From Paenibacillus tyrphae (GTDB lineage: Bacteria; Bacillota; Bacilli; Paenibacillales; NBRC-103111), in contig NZ_JAMZAW010000006.1 of assembly GCF_024158745.1 (NCBI RefSeq), positions 124,001 to 188,000 of the forward strand: a stretch of 64,000 nt of DNA, in the 5' to 3' direction. The notes beneath the pieces were generated by a model. The model had not been told where the DNA came from and did no database searches. It was given only the letters and a program-made list of their open reading frames with translations. A program made the translations under genes and the position numbers. Of the stretch, positions 44,975-54,925 are shown one piece after another; position 1 is the first letter of the stretch; every line of letters begins with the position of its first letter.

Positions 44975-45889
44975 ATGTCGTACGAACTGGACGTGGCGTT
45001 CGGCCCTGCTAATGAGCTTTTGAACAGCCTCCATACGTATCTTTGCAAAAAGTTCTATAAAAAAACCGACCTCGGCTCCCCATGGGCCGGGCAAACGGAG
45101 CGGCAGCTCAACCCAACGTTTGCCTCGACGCTGGCCGAAACCGAAATTTCGGCGGAGTGGAAGCTGATGTATTTATTTCTGTACCTGTGTCCGCACAAGG
45201 AAAACGCAGAGCGTTTCTTGGCCTGGTTCGAACGGATGACGGCGGGGGAAATGTACGAGCTGCTGGCCCCGTATATGAGCTCGTTCCCCGGCGAGCTGGG
45301 AGCGGTCCGGGACCGGTGGCTGCACCTGCTGTCCGAATGGAACGGGCAGTACTTTGCCGCCGTCGACCCGAAGCTGATGGAATGGCTGAGCCAGGATGCC
45401 GCTTGCAAACGCGCGCGGATCGGAACACTGGCGCCGGACGCGCTGGCCGAGCAGATCACGAACGGGCTGTATTTCGAACCGGGAGCCGAGTGCGAAAAGC
45501 TGGTATTGTCGCCGCAGTATCATTTTCAACCGGCCAACATTATTTATACGTTTGGCGGCTTGACCGTTTGCCAGTATGCCGTCGACGGCTCCTACGACGA
45601 CCCGGCCGACGAGCCGTCCCGTCGCCTGTACCGCCAGCTTCGCAGCCTCAGCGAAAAAAGCCGCCTGCGCATCTTGCGCTATTTGAACGCCGGACCGCGC
45701 AGCTTTACCGAAATTGTGCGCTATATCGGCATCTCCAAAGGCATTACACACGATCATATTTTCAACCTCCGTTCCGCCGGTTTGCTGCGCGCTCATATGT
45801 CCGGAGATTCGGCCGTAGCTTACAGCCTGCGAAAGGAGGCGATCGGCGGGGTGCAGGAATCTCTGCTGGGCTATCTGCTCGCCGATTGA
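44975..45889 (+). CDS. ArsR-like winged-helix transcriptional regulator
   Basis: A 304-residue protein; ATG 44975 behind GAAGGAG is preferred over ATG 44942. The C-terminal 90 residues form an ArsR-type winged helix ('RQLRSLSEKSRLRILRYLNA', 'SFTEIVRYIGISKGITHDHI', 'LRSAGLLRAH'). The N-terminal 200 residues form a large helical domain seen in Paenibacillus/actinobacterial ArsR-like proteins. It lies immediately upstream of a peptide transporter operon whose promoter carries an inverted repeat, so it probably controls that operon. Confidence 0.75.
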   Translation: MSYELDVAFGPANELLNSLHTYLCKKFYKKTDLGSPWAGQTERQLNPTFASTLAETEISAEWKLMYLFLYLCPHKENAERFLAWFERMTAGEMYELLAPYMSSFPGELGAVRDRWLHLLSEWNGQYFAAVDPKLMEWLSQDAACKRARIGTLAPDALAEQITNGLYFEPGAECEKLVLSPQYHFQPANIIYTFGGLTVCQYAVDGSYDDPADEPSRRLYRQLRSLSEKSRLRILRYLNAGPRSFTEIVRYIGISKGITHDHIFNLRSAGLLRAHMSGDSAVAYSLRKEAIGGVQESLLGYLLAD

Positions 45890-45921
45890 CGGCGGCCGCA
45901 GCCGACCAGTGCCTTCGGCGC

Positions 45922-45955
45922 GAACCTTGCGATGACGCATCGGAAGGTTCTTTGG
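45922..45955 (+). terminator. Hairpin after the ArsR-like gene
   Basis: GAACCTTGCGATG pairs with CATCGGAAGGTTC (one mismatch, three-base loop) followed by only TTT. The stem is strong but the T run is weak. Confidence 0.5.
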
Positions 45956-46130
45956 CGTTCCCGAATTTGGTGCCAACTCCCCCAACATGCCCTCTTTTGC
46001 GCATACCCCAGTCCAAGAATAAGCCACTTCCATTTCCGGCAGCTTTTCTTTCTCATGAACTTTTTCATGGGCCAAGGCCTTCTTTTTAATCGCTCTTCGT
46101 CATAAATTCTTCACATGGAGAAAATTTTTG

Positions 46131-46169
46131 TTGTTCTCTATTTACAGAACAAAGTAAAATATCTATAAT
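46131..46169 (+). promoter_or_regulatory. Sigma-A promoter with overlapping perfect inverted repeat (peptide transporter operon)
   Basis: The -35 TTTACA (46141-46146), a 17-base spacer and the -10 TATAAT (46164-46169) make a near-consensus promoter. TTGTTCT (46131-46137) and AGAACAA (46146-46152) form a perfect inverted repeat with eight bases between, spanning the -35 box. Such placement suits a repressor, with the upstream ArsR-like protein the obvious candidate. Confidence 0.7.
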
Positions 46170-46272
46170 GAGGCTTATCCACAGCAAAACATATTATACA
46201 TATCGGAATTATAAAATTAAAGGGGAACTGGAACTATTTCCTTCTTCCCGATCATGCCGGAGGGGATCATTT

Positions 46273-48030
46273 ATGAAGAGAAGAAAAGCCTTGACGCTGT
46301 CCGTGTCGGCGATTGTCGCCTGCTCGCTGCTTCTGTCCGCCTGCAGCGGACAAGATGCAGCAGTTGGAGGCGGCGATGCCAAAGGCACGGAAGCCGTAGG
46401 AACGCCTAGCACGGGCCAGAACGGGGTGGCCGGCATTAAGGACGGCTTGATACCGGCCTCCGACAAGTCGAAAATTCCGGAGGCTGCGAAGAAGCGCACC
46501 GATACGTTCGTCGTTTCGCTCACCGAGCCGGGCGGCATTTTCAACCCGTACTTTTATCAGAACGGCTACGACGGCAACGTCAACTCCGTCTTGTTCGCCC
46601 AGCTCGTGGACATCGACAAGAACGGCAAACCGATTCCCGGAATGGCCGAGAAGTGGGAACTGTCGGACGACCAGTTGACGTATACGTTCAAGCTGCGCGC
46701 CGGGCTTAAATTCAGCGACGGCTCGCCGCTGACGGCAGACGATGTCGCCTTCACGCTGACGCTGCTGCACGACCCTGCGTACGACGGGCAAACCGACATT
46801 GCCCAAGCCGCCGTCAAAGGGGGCAAGGACTACAAAGAGGGCAAAGCTGCGACGGTCGTAGGAATCCAGGTCGTCGATCCGCAGACGATCAAGATTACGA
46901 CGGACAAGGTCAACGCGCAAGCCTTGTACCTTCTCGGCGGACAGGTGCTGTCCAAAGCGTACTACGGCAAAGACTACAAGCCCGGCAAGCTCGACTCAAT
47001 TAAGCAGTTGCACAGCAAACCGCTCGAATCGGGCCCGTACAAGCTGGAGAAGTTCATTCCGGGACAGGAAGTCCGATTCGTGGCCAATCCGAATTTTTAT
47101 AAAGGAAAACCGGCCGTTGAGCATTTCATCTATAAAACGACGGAAGGCGACGCCACCCAGTTTTTCCAAACCGGCGAGACGGATTACTCCGGCTTTACGG
47201 GCAACCAGGATAACATGGAGCTGCTCCAGACACTTGGCTTTGCCAATATCGACGTCTATACGGCCAGCTCATACTCGTACATCAAGTTCAACCACTCCAA
47301 GCCGTATTTCAAAGACAAACTGGTAAGGCAGGCATTCATCTACGGGCTGGACCGTCAAAAAATCGTCGACACCATTTACCAAGGCTATGGGCAGGTGGCG
47401 AACGTGCCGGTGTCCCCGATCTCTTGGGCGTACACGGAAGAGGGCGTCAATTCGTATCCGTTCGACCAGGAGAAGGCGAAGAAACTGCTGGACGAAGCCG
47501 GCTGGAAGCCGGGCAAGGACGGCATCCGCGAGAAAGACGGACAGCGTCTGTCGGTACGCTACTTCGGCTCCAAAGGGAAAGTAACCGATATTTTGATTCC
47601 GATTGCCAAAGAAAACTACAAAGCGATCGGCATCGATTTCCAAACCGAATTGATGGATTACAATGCCCTGCTGGCGAAAACGAAAAAGGGCGAGCACGAT
47701 CTGGTTTCGTTCTCGACCTCGATTCTGATCGACCCGGACGACGGCGTGCAATCGTTCAACTCGAAATATAAAGGCAGCTTCACGGACACGAACGGCTACA
47801 ATAATCCGAAGGTCGACGAGCTGGTGGCCAAAGCGGTCGGCACGCTCGATATCGAGAAGCGGAAGCAGGCCTATAAGGAGCTGTACAAAGAGCTCAGCGA
47901 CGACCCGCCGTACATTCTGCTGAACTACCGCAAAATTCTCGGCGCCTCGAACAGTCGGATCAAAGGGCTGGAGCTGAACGGCTTCAACAGCGTGAACGCC
48001 AGCCTGCCGACGGTCCAAATCGAGCCGTAA
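46273..48030 (+). CDS. Oligopeptide ABC transporter substrate-binding lipoprotein (OppA/DppA family)
   Basis: A 585-residue protein; ATG 46273 follows GGAGGGG. Signal peptide with lipobox LSAC ('ACSLLLSACSGQDA'), then an SBP_bac_5 fold: 'VNSVLFAQLVDIDKNGKPIP', 'SDGSPLTADDVAFTLTLLHD', 'LVRQAFIYGLDRQKIVDTIY'. It binds oligopeptides (or other amphipathic ligands such as nickel chelates; the family is broad) outside the membrane and delivers them to the permease encoded downstream. Confidence 0.9.
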   Translation: MKRRKALTLSVSAIVACSLLLSACSGQDAAVGGGDAKGTEAVGTPSTGQNGVAGIKDGLIPASDKSKIPEAAKKRTDTFVVSLTEPGGIFNPYFYQNGYDGNVNSVLFAQLVDIDKNGKPIPGMAEKWELSDDQLTYTFKLRAGLKFSDGSPLTADDVAFTLTLLHDPAYDGQTDIAQAAVKGGKDYKEGKAATVVGIQVVDPQTIKITTDKVNAQALYLLGGQVLSKAYYGKDYKPGKLDSIKQLHSKPLESGPYKLEKFIPGQEVRFVANPNFYKGKPAVEHFIYKTTEGDATQFFQTGETDYSGFTGNQDNMELLQTLGFANIDVYTASSYSYIKFNHSKPYFKDKLVRQAFIYGLDRQKIVDTIYQGYGQVANVPVSPISWAYTEEGVNSYPFDQEKAKKLLDEAGWKPGKDGIREKDGQRLSVRYFGSKGKVTDILIPIAKENYKAIGIDFQTELMDYNALLAKTKKGEHDLVSFSTSILIDPDDGVQSFNSKYKGSFTDTNGYNNPKVDELVAKAVGTLDIEKRKQAYKELYKELSDDPPYILLNYRKILGASNSRIKGLELNGFNSVNASLPTVQIEP

Positions 48031-48043
48031 CCGTGATTTTTAC

Positions 48044-48065
48044 GCCCAGCCGGTCAAGGCTGGGC
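48044..48065 (+). terminator. Intra-operon stem-loop after the binding-protein gene
   Basis: GCCCAGCC-ggtcaa-GGCTGGGC is a perfect eight-pair stem without a T run. It probably stabilises the upstream mRNA or partly attenuates transcription. Confidence 0.5.
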
Positions 48066-48087
48066 TCACTTTCTTGGGGGGACGATC

Positions 48088-49044
48088 ATGAAATCGTATA
48101 TCGTTCGCAGGCTGCTTTTGATGATCCCGATGCTGGTGGGGGCGTCGCTGCTTATTTTTGTCGTCTTCGCGATGACGCCCGGGGATTTTGTGGATACGAA
48201 TCCGAAACTGACGCCCGAGCGGGCGCAGGAGCTTCGGACCCTTTACGGGTTGGATAAGCCCGTGCTGGAGCGCTATTTTATTTGGCTCGGCAACTTGTTG
48301 ACGGGCAACCTCGGCTACTCGATGCAGTATCAGGAGCCGGTGTCGGACCTTCTAAGCAAGTTCATTTGGAACTCGTTTATGATCGCGCTGGTGTCGATGA
48401 TTTTGACGTGGACGATCGCGCTGGTCGTCGGCGTATTCTCGGCCGTGAAGCAGTACTCCTGGTTTGACGGGCTGGTGACGCTCAGCGTGTTTGCGGCCAT
48501 GTCGTTCCCGTCCTTCTTCCTCGGGCTCCTGATGATCAAAGTTTTCGCGGTGGATCTCGCCTGGTTTCCGGTCGGGGGCATCACGAATACGGGCAGTCAA
48601 ACCGTAGGCTGGGCGCGTGTCTGGGAAGTGGCGCATCACATGATCCTGCCCGTAACGGTGCTGACGCTGCTCAGCGTCGGGTCGCTCACGCGGTATTTCC
48701 GCACGAACATGCTGGAGGTGATCCGCCGGGATTTCATCCGGACCGCCCGGGCCAAAGGCTTGAAGGAACGGGTCGTGCTGTTCAAGCACGCGCTGCGCAA
48801 TGCGCTGCTTCCGGCGATTACGCTGCTCGGCTTCGAGCTGCCGGGACTGTTCGCAGGCGCGATCATTACGGAGAAAATCTTTCATTGGCCGGGTGCCGGG
48901 TACATTTATTTCGGGGCGCTCAGCGTGCGGGATTATCCCGTGCTGATGGGTTTCACCATGTTTCTCGCGCTGCTGACGGTGATAGGCAATTTGCTCGCGG
49001 ATCTGCTCTACGGGGTGGCCGACCCCCGGATTCGGTTAAAGTAG
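48088..49044 (+). CDS. Oligopeptide ABC transporter permease (OppB/DppB)
   Basis: A 318-residue protein with TTGGGGGGACG as ribosome site. 'YIVRRLLLMIPMLVGASLLI' at the N-terminus, six helices and the EAA loop 'DFIRTARAKGLKERVVLFKH' are standard for OppB/DppB permeases. Confidence 0.92.
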   Translation: MKSYIVRRLLLMIPMLVGASLLIFVVFAMTPGDFVDTNPKLTPERAQELRTLYGLDKPVLERYFIWLGNLLTGNLGYSMQYQEPVSDLLSKFIWNSFMIALVSMILTWTIALVVGVFSAVKQYSWFDGLVTLSVFAAMSFPSFFLGLLMIKVFAVDLAWFPVGGITNTGSQTVGWARVWEVAHHMILPVTVLTLLSVGSLTRYFRTNMLEVIRRDFIRTARAKGLKERVVLFKHALRNALLPAITLLGFELPGLFAGAIITEKIFHWPGAGYIYFGALSVRDYPVLMGFTMFLALLTVIGNLLADLLYGVADPRIRLK

Positions 49045-49053
49045 GGGGACGTC

Positions 49054-49998
49054 ATGATGATCGATGCAAAAAGAACGGCTGGTCCCGGATTGCCCGGCGC
49101 TGCGGTACCTGCCCGGAAGACCGCGGCGGATTCGCCGTGGAGGCAAGCGGCGCGCCGGCTGCGCAAAAACAAGCTGGCTTTGTTCGGCCTGGCGTTTTTG
49201 GTATTTATGATTTTGTTTTGCTTCCTTGGGCCGTATTTGTCGCCTTACGCGAACGGCAAGGTCGACGTCGCCCGGATCAACAAGCCGCCCAGTGCGCTGC
49301 ACTGGCTCGGGACGGACGGTCTGGGCCGGGACGTGCTGACCCGGCTGATGCAGGCCGGACGCATCTCGCTGACCGTAGGTGTGGCCTCGGTCGTGTTGTC
49401 GGTGGCGGTCGGTTCGGTGCTTGGCGCGCTCGCCGGTTTTTACCGCGGGATCGTCGATCAAGTCATTATGCGTTTTGCCGACGTGCTGCTGACCATTCCG
49501 AGCCTTCCGCTGCTCATTATTATGGGGGCGGTCATGTCGGAGTGGAAGGTGCCGTCGGATTACCGGATTTATATCGTCATGCTGATGCTGAGCTTCTTGG
49601 GCTGGCCGGGCTTGGCGCGGCTCGTCCGCAGCGAGCTGCTGGTGCTGCGGGAGCAGGCGTATATGCAGGCGGCGGAAGCGTTGGGGCTGCGGGACCGGCG
49701 CAAAATGTTCCGGCATCTACTGCCGAACACCGTACCGACCCTGATCGTGGTCGCTACGCTGCATGTCGCGGGCGCGATTATCAGCGAATCGACGCTCAGC
49801 TTCCTCGGACTAGGCGTCGTTCCGCCGACGCCGTCCTGGGGGAATATGCTCGATGCGGCGAACTCGCTCATCGATTTCCAGAAGCGGCCTTGGGTGTGGA
49901 TTCCGCCGGGCGTGGCGATTTTGACCACCGTCATCGCCATCAACCTGCTAGGCGATGCGCTTCGGGACGCGCTCGATCCCCGATTGAAAGGAAGGTAA
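49054..49998 (+). CDS. Oligopeptide ABC transporter permease (OppC/DppC)
   Basis: A 314-residue protein (ATG 49054 or 49057). 'WRQAARRLRKNKLALFGLAF', 'LHWLGTDGLGRDVLTRLMQA' and the EAA loop 'YMQAAEALGLRDRRKMFRHL' identify OppC/DppC, which partners the OppB-type protein in the pore. Confidence 0.92.
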   Translation: MMIDAKRTAGPGLPGAAVPARKTAADSPWRQAARRLRKNKLALFGLAFLVFMILFCFLGPYLSPYANGKVDVARINKPPSALHWLGTDGLGRDVLTRLMQAGRISLTVGVASVVLSVAVGSVLGALAGFYRGIVDQVIMRFADVLLTIPSLPLLIIMGAVMSEWKVPSDYRIYIVMLMLSFLGWPGLARLVRSELLVLREQAYMQAAEALGLRDRRKMFRHLLPNTVPTLIVVATLHVAGAIISESTLSFLGLGVVPPTPSWGNMLDAANSLIDFQKRPWVWIPPGVAILTTVIAINLLGDALRDALDPRLKGR

Positions 49999-50004
49999 GC
50001 GGCG

Positions 50005-50982
50005 TTGAACAAAACACTCGTCGAATTCAAACACGTACATACGTATTTTCATACGGAGTCCGGCGTCGTCAAGGCGGTCAACGATGTCAGCTTCCGCATT
50101 CGGGAAGGGGAGACGGTCGGCATCGTCGGCGAATCGGGCAGTGGCAAAAGTGTCACGGCGCTGTCGCTCATGCGGCTGGTGGCCGATAACGGGAAGATCG
50201 AAAGTGGAGCCGTCGAGATGGACGGCCGCGACCTGCTCTCCCTGAAGCCCGAGGAGATGCGGCGACTTCGCGGCAGCGAGATCGCGATGGTGTTCCAGGA
50301 GCCGATGTCGTCCCTCAATCCGGTGCTGACGATCGGAGAGCAGTTGATGGAGCCGCTGATGGAGCACCGGCTGCTCAGCCGCAAGGAAGCGAAGGCGGAA
50401 GTCATATCGCTGATCGGAAAAGTGGGCATTCCCGACGCAGCGCGTGTGTTCGCTGCCTATCCCCACGAGCTGAGCGGCGGCATGCTGCAGCGGGTCATGA
50501 TCGCTTCGGCGCTCGCCTGCAGCCCGAAGCTGCTCATCGCCGACGAGCCGACGACGGCGCTCGACGTGACGATCCAGGCGCAAATTCTCGATCTGCTCCG
50601 TCAAGTCAAGGAGCAGTACAATACGGCCATTCTCCTGATCACGCACGATCTGGGCGTCGTTGCGGAGACGGCGGATTACGTCGTCGTGATGTATGCGGGC
50701 AAAGTAATTGAGGAAGCGCCGGTAGTCGAGCTATTCCGCCATGCGAAGCATCCGTATACGCAGGGCTTACTGAAATCGAAGCCCGTCATCGGCGAGCGGA
50801 AGGACCGGCTGTACTCGATCCCCGGGCAGGTGCCGAACCTGATCGGCTTGGGGGATTCGTGCTATTTCAGCGACCGGTGCGAGCACTGCATGGACATCTG
50901 CCGCACGAAGCAGCCGCCGATGCGGGCGCAGGGGGCGGAGCACCGGGTCGCCTGCTGGCTTTATGAGGAGGAATCGCGATGA
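50005..50982 (+). CDS. Oligopeptide ABC transporter ATPase (OppD/DppD)
   Basis: A 325-residue protein starting at TTG 50005 behind GGAAGG, seven bases after oppC-like. Walker A is GESGSGKS, the signature LSGGMLQRV, Walker [13 protein letters not shown]. The C-terminal cysteine cluster ('[14 protein letters not shown]') is typical of the Opp/Dpp ATPase family and may bind an iron-sulphur cluster. ATGA overlaps the next gene. Confidence 0.92.
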   Translation: MNKTLVEFKHVHTYFHTESGVVKAVNDVSFRIREGETVGIVGESGSGKSVTALSLMRLVADNGKIESGAVEMDGRDLLSLKPEEMRRLRGSEIAMVFQEPMSSLNPVLTIGEQLMEPLMEHRLLSRKEAKAEVISLIGKVGIPDAARVFAAYPHELSGGMLQRVMIASALACSPKLLIADEPTTALDVTIQAQILDLLRQVKEQYNTAILLITHDLGVVAETADYVVVMYAGKVIEEAPVVELFRHAKHPYTQGLLKSKPVIGERKDRLYSIPGQVPNLIGLGDSCYFSDRCEHCMDICRTKQPPMRAQGAEHRVACWLYEEESR

Positions 50983-51944
50983 CGGACGCCCTGCTGAAGG
51001 TTCAACAACTCAAAACATACTATCCGATCAAAGGCGGCGTCTTCGGCGGCCGCGTCGGCGACGTCAAGGCGGTGGACGGGGTCAGCTTCGCCATCCGGCG
51101 CGGCGAGACGTTCGGACTCGTCGGCGAGTCCGGCAGCGGGAAAAGCACGATCGGCCGCACCGTGCTCCGGCTGACGGAGAAGACGGCGGGCGACGTCTAT
51201 TTCAAAGGGACGGACTTGTACGGCCTGTCCCGAGACGAGCTGCGCAAGCTGCGGCCCTCGATGCAGCTTGTGTTCCAAGATCCGTTCAGCTCGCTGAATC
51301 CGCGGATGCGCGTCGGCGAGGCGATCGGCGAAGCGCTGATCGACCACGGGCTGGCGACGAAGGCGGAGGCTCGGGAGCGGGTGCGGGAAGTGCTGGCCGT
51401 CTGCGGCCTGCTTCCCGACCACTACGACCGGTACCCGCACGAATTTTCCGGCGGCCAGCGGCAGCGGATCGGGATCGCCCGGGCGATCATCCTGAATCCG
51501 GACTTCGTCGTAGCCGACGAGCCGGTGTCGGCGCTGGACGTGTCGATTCAGGCGCAGATCGTCAACCTGTTCAGCGATCTGCAGGAGCGAAGCGGAGTGA
51601 CATATCTGTTCATCTCGCACGATCTCAGCGTCGTCGAGCATCTGTGCACGCAGATCGGCGTGCTGTATCTCGGCACGATGGTGGAGCAGGCCCCGCGGGA
51701 TGAGCTGTTCGCCCGCCCGCTGCATCCTTACACGCAGGCGCTGCTGTCGGCGGTGCCGGTGCCCGACCCAACCGTACGGCGCGAGCGGATCGTGCTGAAG
51801 GGCGACATTCCGAGCCCCGCCAATCCGCCTTCGGGCTGCAAGTTCCACACGCGCTGCCCGCTGGCGCAGCCGGTCTGCCGCGAGCAGGTGCCGGATTACC
51901 GCGATGTCGGGGGCAGCCATTACGTGGCCTGCCATCTCGTGTGA
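50979..51944 (+). CDS. Oligopeptide ABC transporter ATPase (OppF/DppF)
   Basis: A 321-residue protein translationally coupled to the OppD-like gene. Walker [10 protein letters not shown], signature [15 protein letters not shown], Walker [12 protein letters not shown] and the C-terminal '[15 protein letters not shown]' motif. It completes a five-gene peptide import operon that runs from 46273. Confidence 0.92.
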   Translation: MTDALLKVQQLKTYYPIKGGVFGGRVGDVKAVDGVSFAIRRGETFGLVGESGSGKSTIGRTVLRLTEKTAGDVYFKGTDLYGLSRDELRKLRPSMQLVFQDPFSSLNPRMRVGEAIGEALIDHGLATKAEARERVREVLAVCGLLPDHYDRYPHEFSGGQRQRIGIARAIILNPDFVVADEPVSALDVSIQAQIVNLFSDLQERSGVTYLFISHDLSVVEHLCTQIGVLYLGTMVEQAPRDELFARPLHPYTQALLSAVPVPDPTVRRERIVLKGDIPSPANPPSGCKFHTRCPLAQPVCREQVPDYRDVGGSHYVACHLV

Positions 51945-51948
51945 ATAG

Positions 51949-52125
51949 AGGTTACGAGAGGGTGGGGTATCTACTTCCGGTCGCTGTTGTCAGCGGGAAA
52001 TTTCTATTAGAAGCCGCTTAATAGCGGATATTTCCCGCAGACAAAGGCGAACGCTATCGCTCCTCCAGTAGATACCCCATCTCCGTTTATATCTCTTATT
52101 CTTGTCAAAACCACTTTATCAACAG
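51949..52125 (+). repeat. Structured intergenic repeat, copy B
   Basis: Starts GTTACGAGAGGGTGGGGTAT. Outer stem GGGGTATCTAC/GTAGATACCCC is perfect; inner stem TTGTC-A-GCGGGAAAT pairs with ATTTCCCGC-A-GACAA; the core hairpin is CCGCT-taat-AGCGG. Copy C at 61.2 kb has the same layout with paired changes. It lies after the peptide operon and runs into a terminator; unlike A and C there is no hairpin on its left side, so it may be truncated there. Confidence 0.75.
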
Positions 52126-52160
52126 CAAAGACCGCCTTCTTTGCTGGAAGACGGTCTTTG
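52126..52160. terminator. Terminator between converging peptide operon and stalk-domain gene
   Basis: CAAAGACCGCCTTC pairs with GGAAGACGGTCTTTG (one wobble/mismatch), loop tttgct. Short T/A tracts lie on both sides, so it can serve both converging transcripts. Confidence 0.7.
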
Positions 52161-52201
52161 CATTTTCAAGATAGGGGGGCCAAGGCTGCTGCGTTCGTTT
52201 T

Positions 52202-53650
52202 TTACGCTCCGGGCACCGGTTCGCTGCCGCTTTCGGCCAGCTCACTGTCTTTCCATGTATGGCTTATGTTTTTCGTAAGATTCGTAATCCGGTTCGGTCC
52301 GCTCAGCTCATATAAATTTCCTTGCCGGTCGGCATACCCTTGTCTGTTGGTATAGTCGGCCAATTTTTCGTAGGAGCCGTCTGATTGAAGTCGGAAGTAG
52401 CCTTGGGTGGCGGCGGACGGTTCGGTGACCGGGCTTGTCAGCCGGTACGCCTCGACGATCAGTGCGTTTTTATCGGCTTTGAGCACGCGCAACTGCTCCG
52501 CCTTCAGCGTATCGTTCCACAACCGGGAGTTCCCTTCGTTGTCGAGCCATAGCACTTTGCCGATCAAGCCGACGCTGCCGATAGGGTTGCCGGACTTCTG
52601 CGTTGTCGGAGCGTAGCTCCACAACCACGTTCCACCCGTTGCGGTTTCCATGCCTTGGATCGTTTTGTCAAAGGCTTGGATCTCGGAGGATTTGCCGTTC
52701 TTGACGAAGTAAGTGTGCGTATCAGGGTCCGCGATCGTCATGCTCGCTAGTGGCGCGCGCAAAGCCAGGTTGAACACGGTGCCCCCGTTGTTCATTTTCA
52801 CGAAATGCTCGTCGTATTGCACATCGCTGATTCCGGGCCCGTACAGCGCCGTATGCTTCTCCGTGTGGGTTTTGATATCGAGAAGTTCGGCCCCTCCCCC
52901 ATATAATTTATCCCCTTTGCGCTCGGTTTGTTTGGCGTTGTTTAGCTCCGGTGACGGATAAGCAAGCTGTCGAACCTTCGCCGCTTCCTCGTCATTCAAC
53001 AACGCAGGCACGCCTTGGAAATCTTTCGGGATCTTGACGATCCGATTACCGCCATTGTATGTAGCGGCAGCATACAAGAAGGACGCGTCATCGTAAATCA
53101 GGCGGTCCCAAACCAAGCTCTGCTGTTGGGTGAAAATGGCGTAACCGGTCCGGTCATCCCAAGAGGTTTTCCAGCCGAATCGGTTTACTGTGAACTCCCA
53201 AGTCATCGGGAAGTATGTCACATCCCGGAACGTCAATAGAGGATAAGTCTCTGTCTCATTGCTGATCGTCTGACCGTCAACCGTCACGGGAAAAGGTGCG
53301 ATTTGTGCCGTATACGCTGCTCGGGTATTGGTTGCCCCGGCTTCCATGGACAGCTCGTTTTGCTTCGGCTTATGGGATTGGACGGACAGTCCGGTATCCG
53401 GACTCCAGGAAATCCCAAGCCCCAAACCTGCGCCGACATTCCAGGTTAACGGAAAATAAGTGACCCCGTTATAATTAATGAGCGGATACGCCAGATGGAT
53501 ATTGTCGATTTTGTTTCCGTCCACGTTCACGGCATAGGTCGGCAGCATGACCTTTACGACCGGTGCCGCTTTGGCGGATGAAGGGGTAAAGGGAAGCGCC
53601 ATGCTTGCAGCGATCATAGAGGCTAAGATCCATCGTCCGGTTTTTTTCAT
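52202..53650 (-). CDS. Secreted protein with two copper-amine-oxidase-like stalk domains
   Basis: A 482-residue protein; start at 53650 behind AGGAGAG. A signal peptide (MKKTGRWILASMIAASMALP, cleavage near AKA-AP) is followed by two copies of a stalk-like repeat with 'YPLINYNGVTYFPLTWN' and 'YPLLTFRDVTYFPMTWE', each about 50 residues. The remaining 300 residues, with many short strand motifs (GNLYELSG, GTWLWSY), look like a beta-propeller or similar cell-surface domain. Such proteins are frequent and poorly understood in Paenibacillus. Confidence 0.75.
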   Translation of the reverse strand: MKKTGRWILASMIAASMALPFTPSSAKAAPVVKVMLPTYAVNVDGNKIDNIHLAYPLINYNGVTYFPLTWNVGAGLGLGISWSPDTGLSVQSHKPKQNELSMEAGATNTRAAYTAQIAPFPVTVDGQTISNETETYPLLTFRDVTYFPMTWEFTVNRFGWKTSWDDRTGYAIFTQQQSLVWDRLIYDDASFLYAAATYNGGNRIVKIPKDFQGVPALLNDEEAAKVRQLAYPSPELNNAKQTERKGDKLYGGGAELLDIKTHTEKHTALYGPGISDVQYDEHFVKMNNGGTVFNLALRAPLASMTIADPDTHTYFVKNGKSSEIQAFDKTIQGMETATGGTWLWSYAPTTQKSGNPIGSVGLIGKVLWLDNEGNSRLWNDTLKAEQLRVLKADKNALIVEAYRLTSPVTEPSAATQGYFRLQSDGSYEKLADYTNRQGYADRQGNLYELSGPNRITNLTKNISHTWKDSELAESGSEPVPGA

Positions 53651-53737
53651 TGCTATGCATACTCTCCTGTTCAATTATACCGTCAGCTTGTTAAGACGCT
53701 CTCCCTCTGTAAAATGTTTCAACGACGACTTTTGGGA

Positions 53738-54679
53738 TCACAATCCCTCGTAGCCTTTTGGCTGTGCCGACAGCTTCGTATCCCGTTTCGGCCGAAATGA
53801 GGGCAGGGTCGCAAACGCAATCCCGGCAAAGACGAAGGCGATCCCCAGGAAATGGTACCAGTAAAACGATTCATGCAAAAACAACGCCGACATGACGATG
53901 GTGCTGAGGGGCATCAATGCGGTGAAAGCCGCCGACGAGCCCGCCGAAATTTTCGCCATCCCCTGGTTCAGCAATATCGTGGCGATGACCGTAATGACAA
54001 CTCCCGTGTACAGCACAAGCAGCCAATCCGTCGCGCTCACCGCGGCAAAATCGAAGCTTGCTGCATTGTATGCCGCAAACGGCAAAAAAAACGCCGAGCC
54101 GAGCAAGCTCGTCATCGTCGCGATGGCGATCGGGCTGACCTGCTTGGAGACAAGCTTGCCGAACGTCAAAAACACGCCTTCCCCGGCAACGGCCAACAGC
54201 ACGAGCAGGTTTCCCCACAACGTATGCAAGCTCCAGGACGCATTGAACATGCCCCCGAAAATATTGATGGCGAGCGCTCCGAGGACGGCGCATACGATGC
54301 CTGCCGTTTGATTCCAGCGCAGCCGCTCCCTGAAAAACAACAGTGAAATCAGCCCGACCATCACCGGGGTCATACTTGTGATGATGCCGCTCTCCAGCGC
54401 GGTCGTGTAGGTTAAGCCGTACAGCATAAAGAAGCTGAACAGAAACACGCCGATAAACGATTGGAAAAATAAAACGACCCGATCCTTCTTCGTCAGGGCC
54501 GGAAAACGTCCTTCGCGGGCGAGCAGAAGCAGCGTCATAATGATGGCGCCGGTTAACAGCCGAAGCTCGGAGGCCAAAAACACGGGAAACGTGCGGATAA
54601 TGATTTTATTGACGATGACAAAGCTTCCGACGATCAGCATCGCCGCTGCGACTTGCAAATAAGGAACTGCCGATTTCAT
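53738..54679 (-). CDS. EamA-family (DMT) transporter
   Basis: A 313-residue protein with ten predicted helices and two EamA halves ('LTYTTALESGIITSMTPVMV', 'FTALMPLSTIVMSALFLHES'). The start at 54679 is preferred because AGGAG lies upstream; an in-frame ATG at 54700 would add seven residues. Probably an exporter of a small metabolite; substrate unknown. Confidence 0.82.
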   Translation of the reverse strand: MKSAVPYLQVAAAMLIVGSFVIVNKIIIRTFPVFLASELRLLTGAIIMTLLLLAREGRFPALTKKDRVVLFFQSFIGVFLFSFFMLYGLTYTTALESGIITSMTPVMVGLISLLFFRERLRWNQTAGIVCAVLGALAINIFGGMFNASWSLHTLWGNLLVLLAVAGEGVFLTFGKLVSKQVSPIAIATMTSLLGSAFFLPFAAYNAASFDFAAVSATDWLLVLYTGVVITVIATILLNQGMAKISAGSSAAFTALMPLSTIVMSALFLHESFYWYHFLGIAFVFAGIAFATLPSFRPKRDTKLSAQPKGYEGL

Positions 54680-54925
54680 GATTTCTCGATACTCCTCCAT
54701 AATTTGGTACTCATTGTATTATGGATCTTGAAGAGGATGTTGTAAAGAAGCAGCGTCGTTCGTCACAGCGATCCATGCCCGTCTATCCTTTGCCCGCTTG
54801 CCTTGTTTCCCGAATGGTCCTCCCGCAACCGCCTCGCAAAAAAATCTTGCCTGTAATCCCTTTCATCGCATAAACTGGAACGATGCGGCTGCAAGAATGG
54901 TAAAAGGAGGTTCGGAGTTTTAATC

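Larger units (their letters stand above)
45890..46272. other. Intergenic region between the ArsR-like gene and the peptide transporter operon
   Basis: 383 bases without a gene. It contains a hairpin ending the regulator gene (45922-45955), the promoter/operator at 46131-46169 and an AT-rich leader of about 100 bases before the binding-protein gene. Confidence 0.65.

Noticed and set aside
45082..46089. 335-codon plus-strand open frame
   Set aside because: Overlaps the ArsR-like gene out of frame and is Arg/Gly-rich without motifs.
48885..50189. 434-codon plus-strand open frame
   Set aside because: Runs out of frame across the OppB- and OppC-like genes, both of which are certain.
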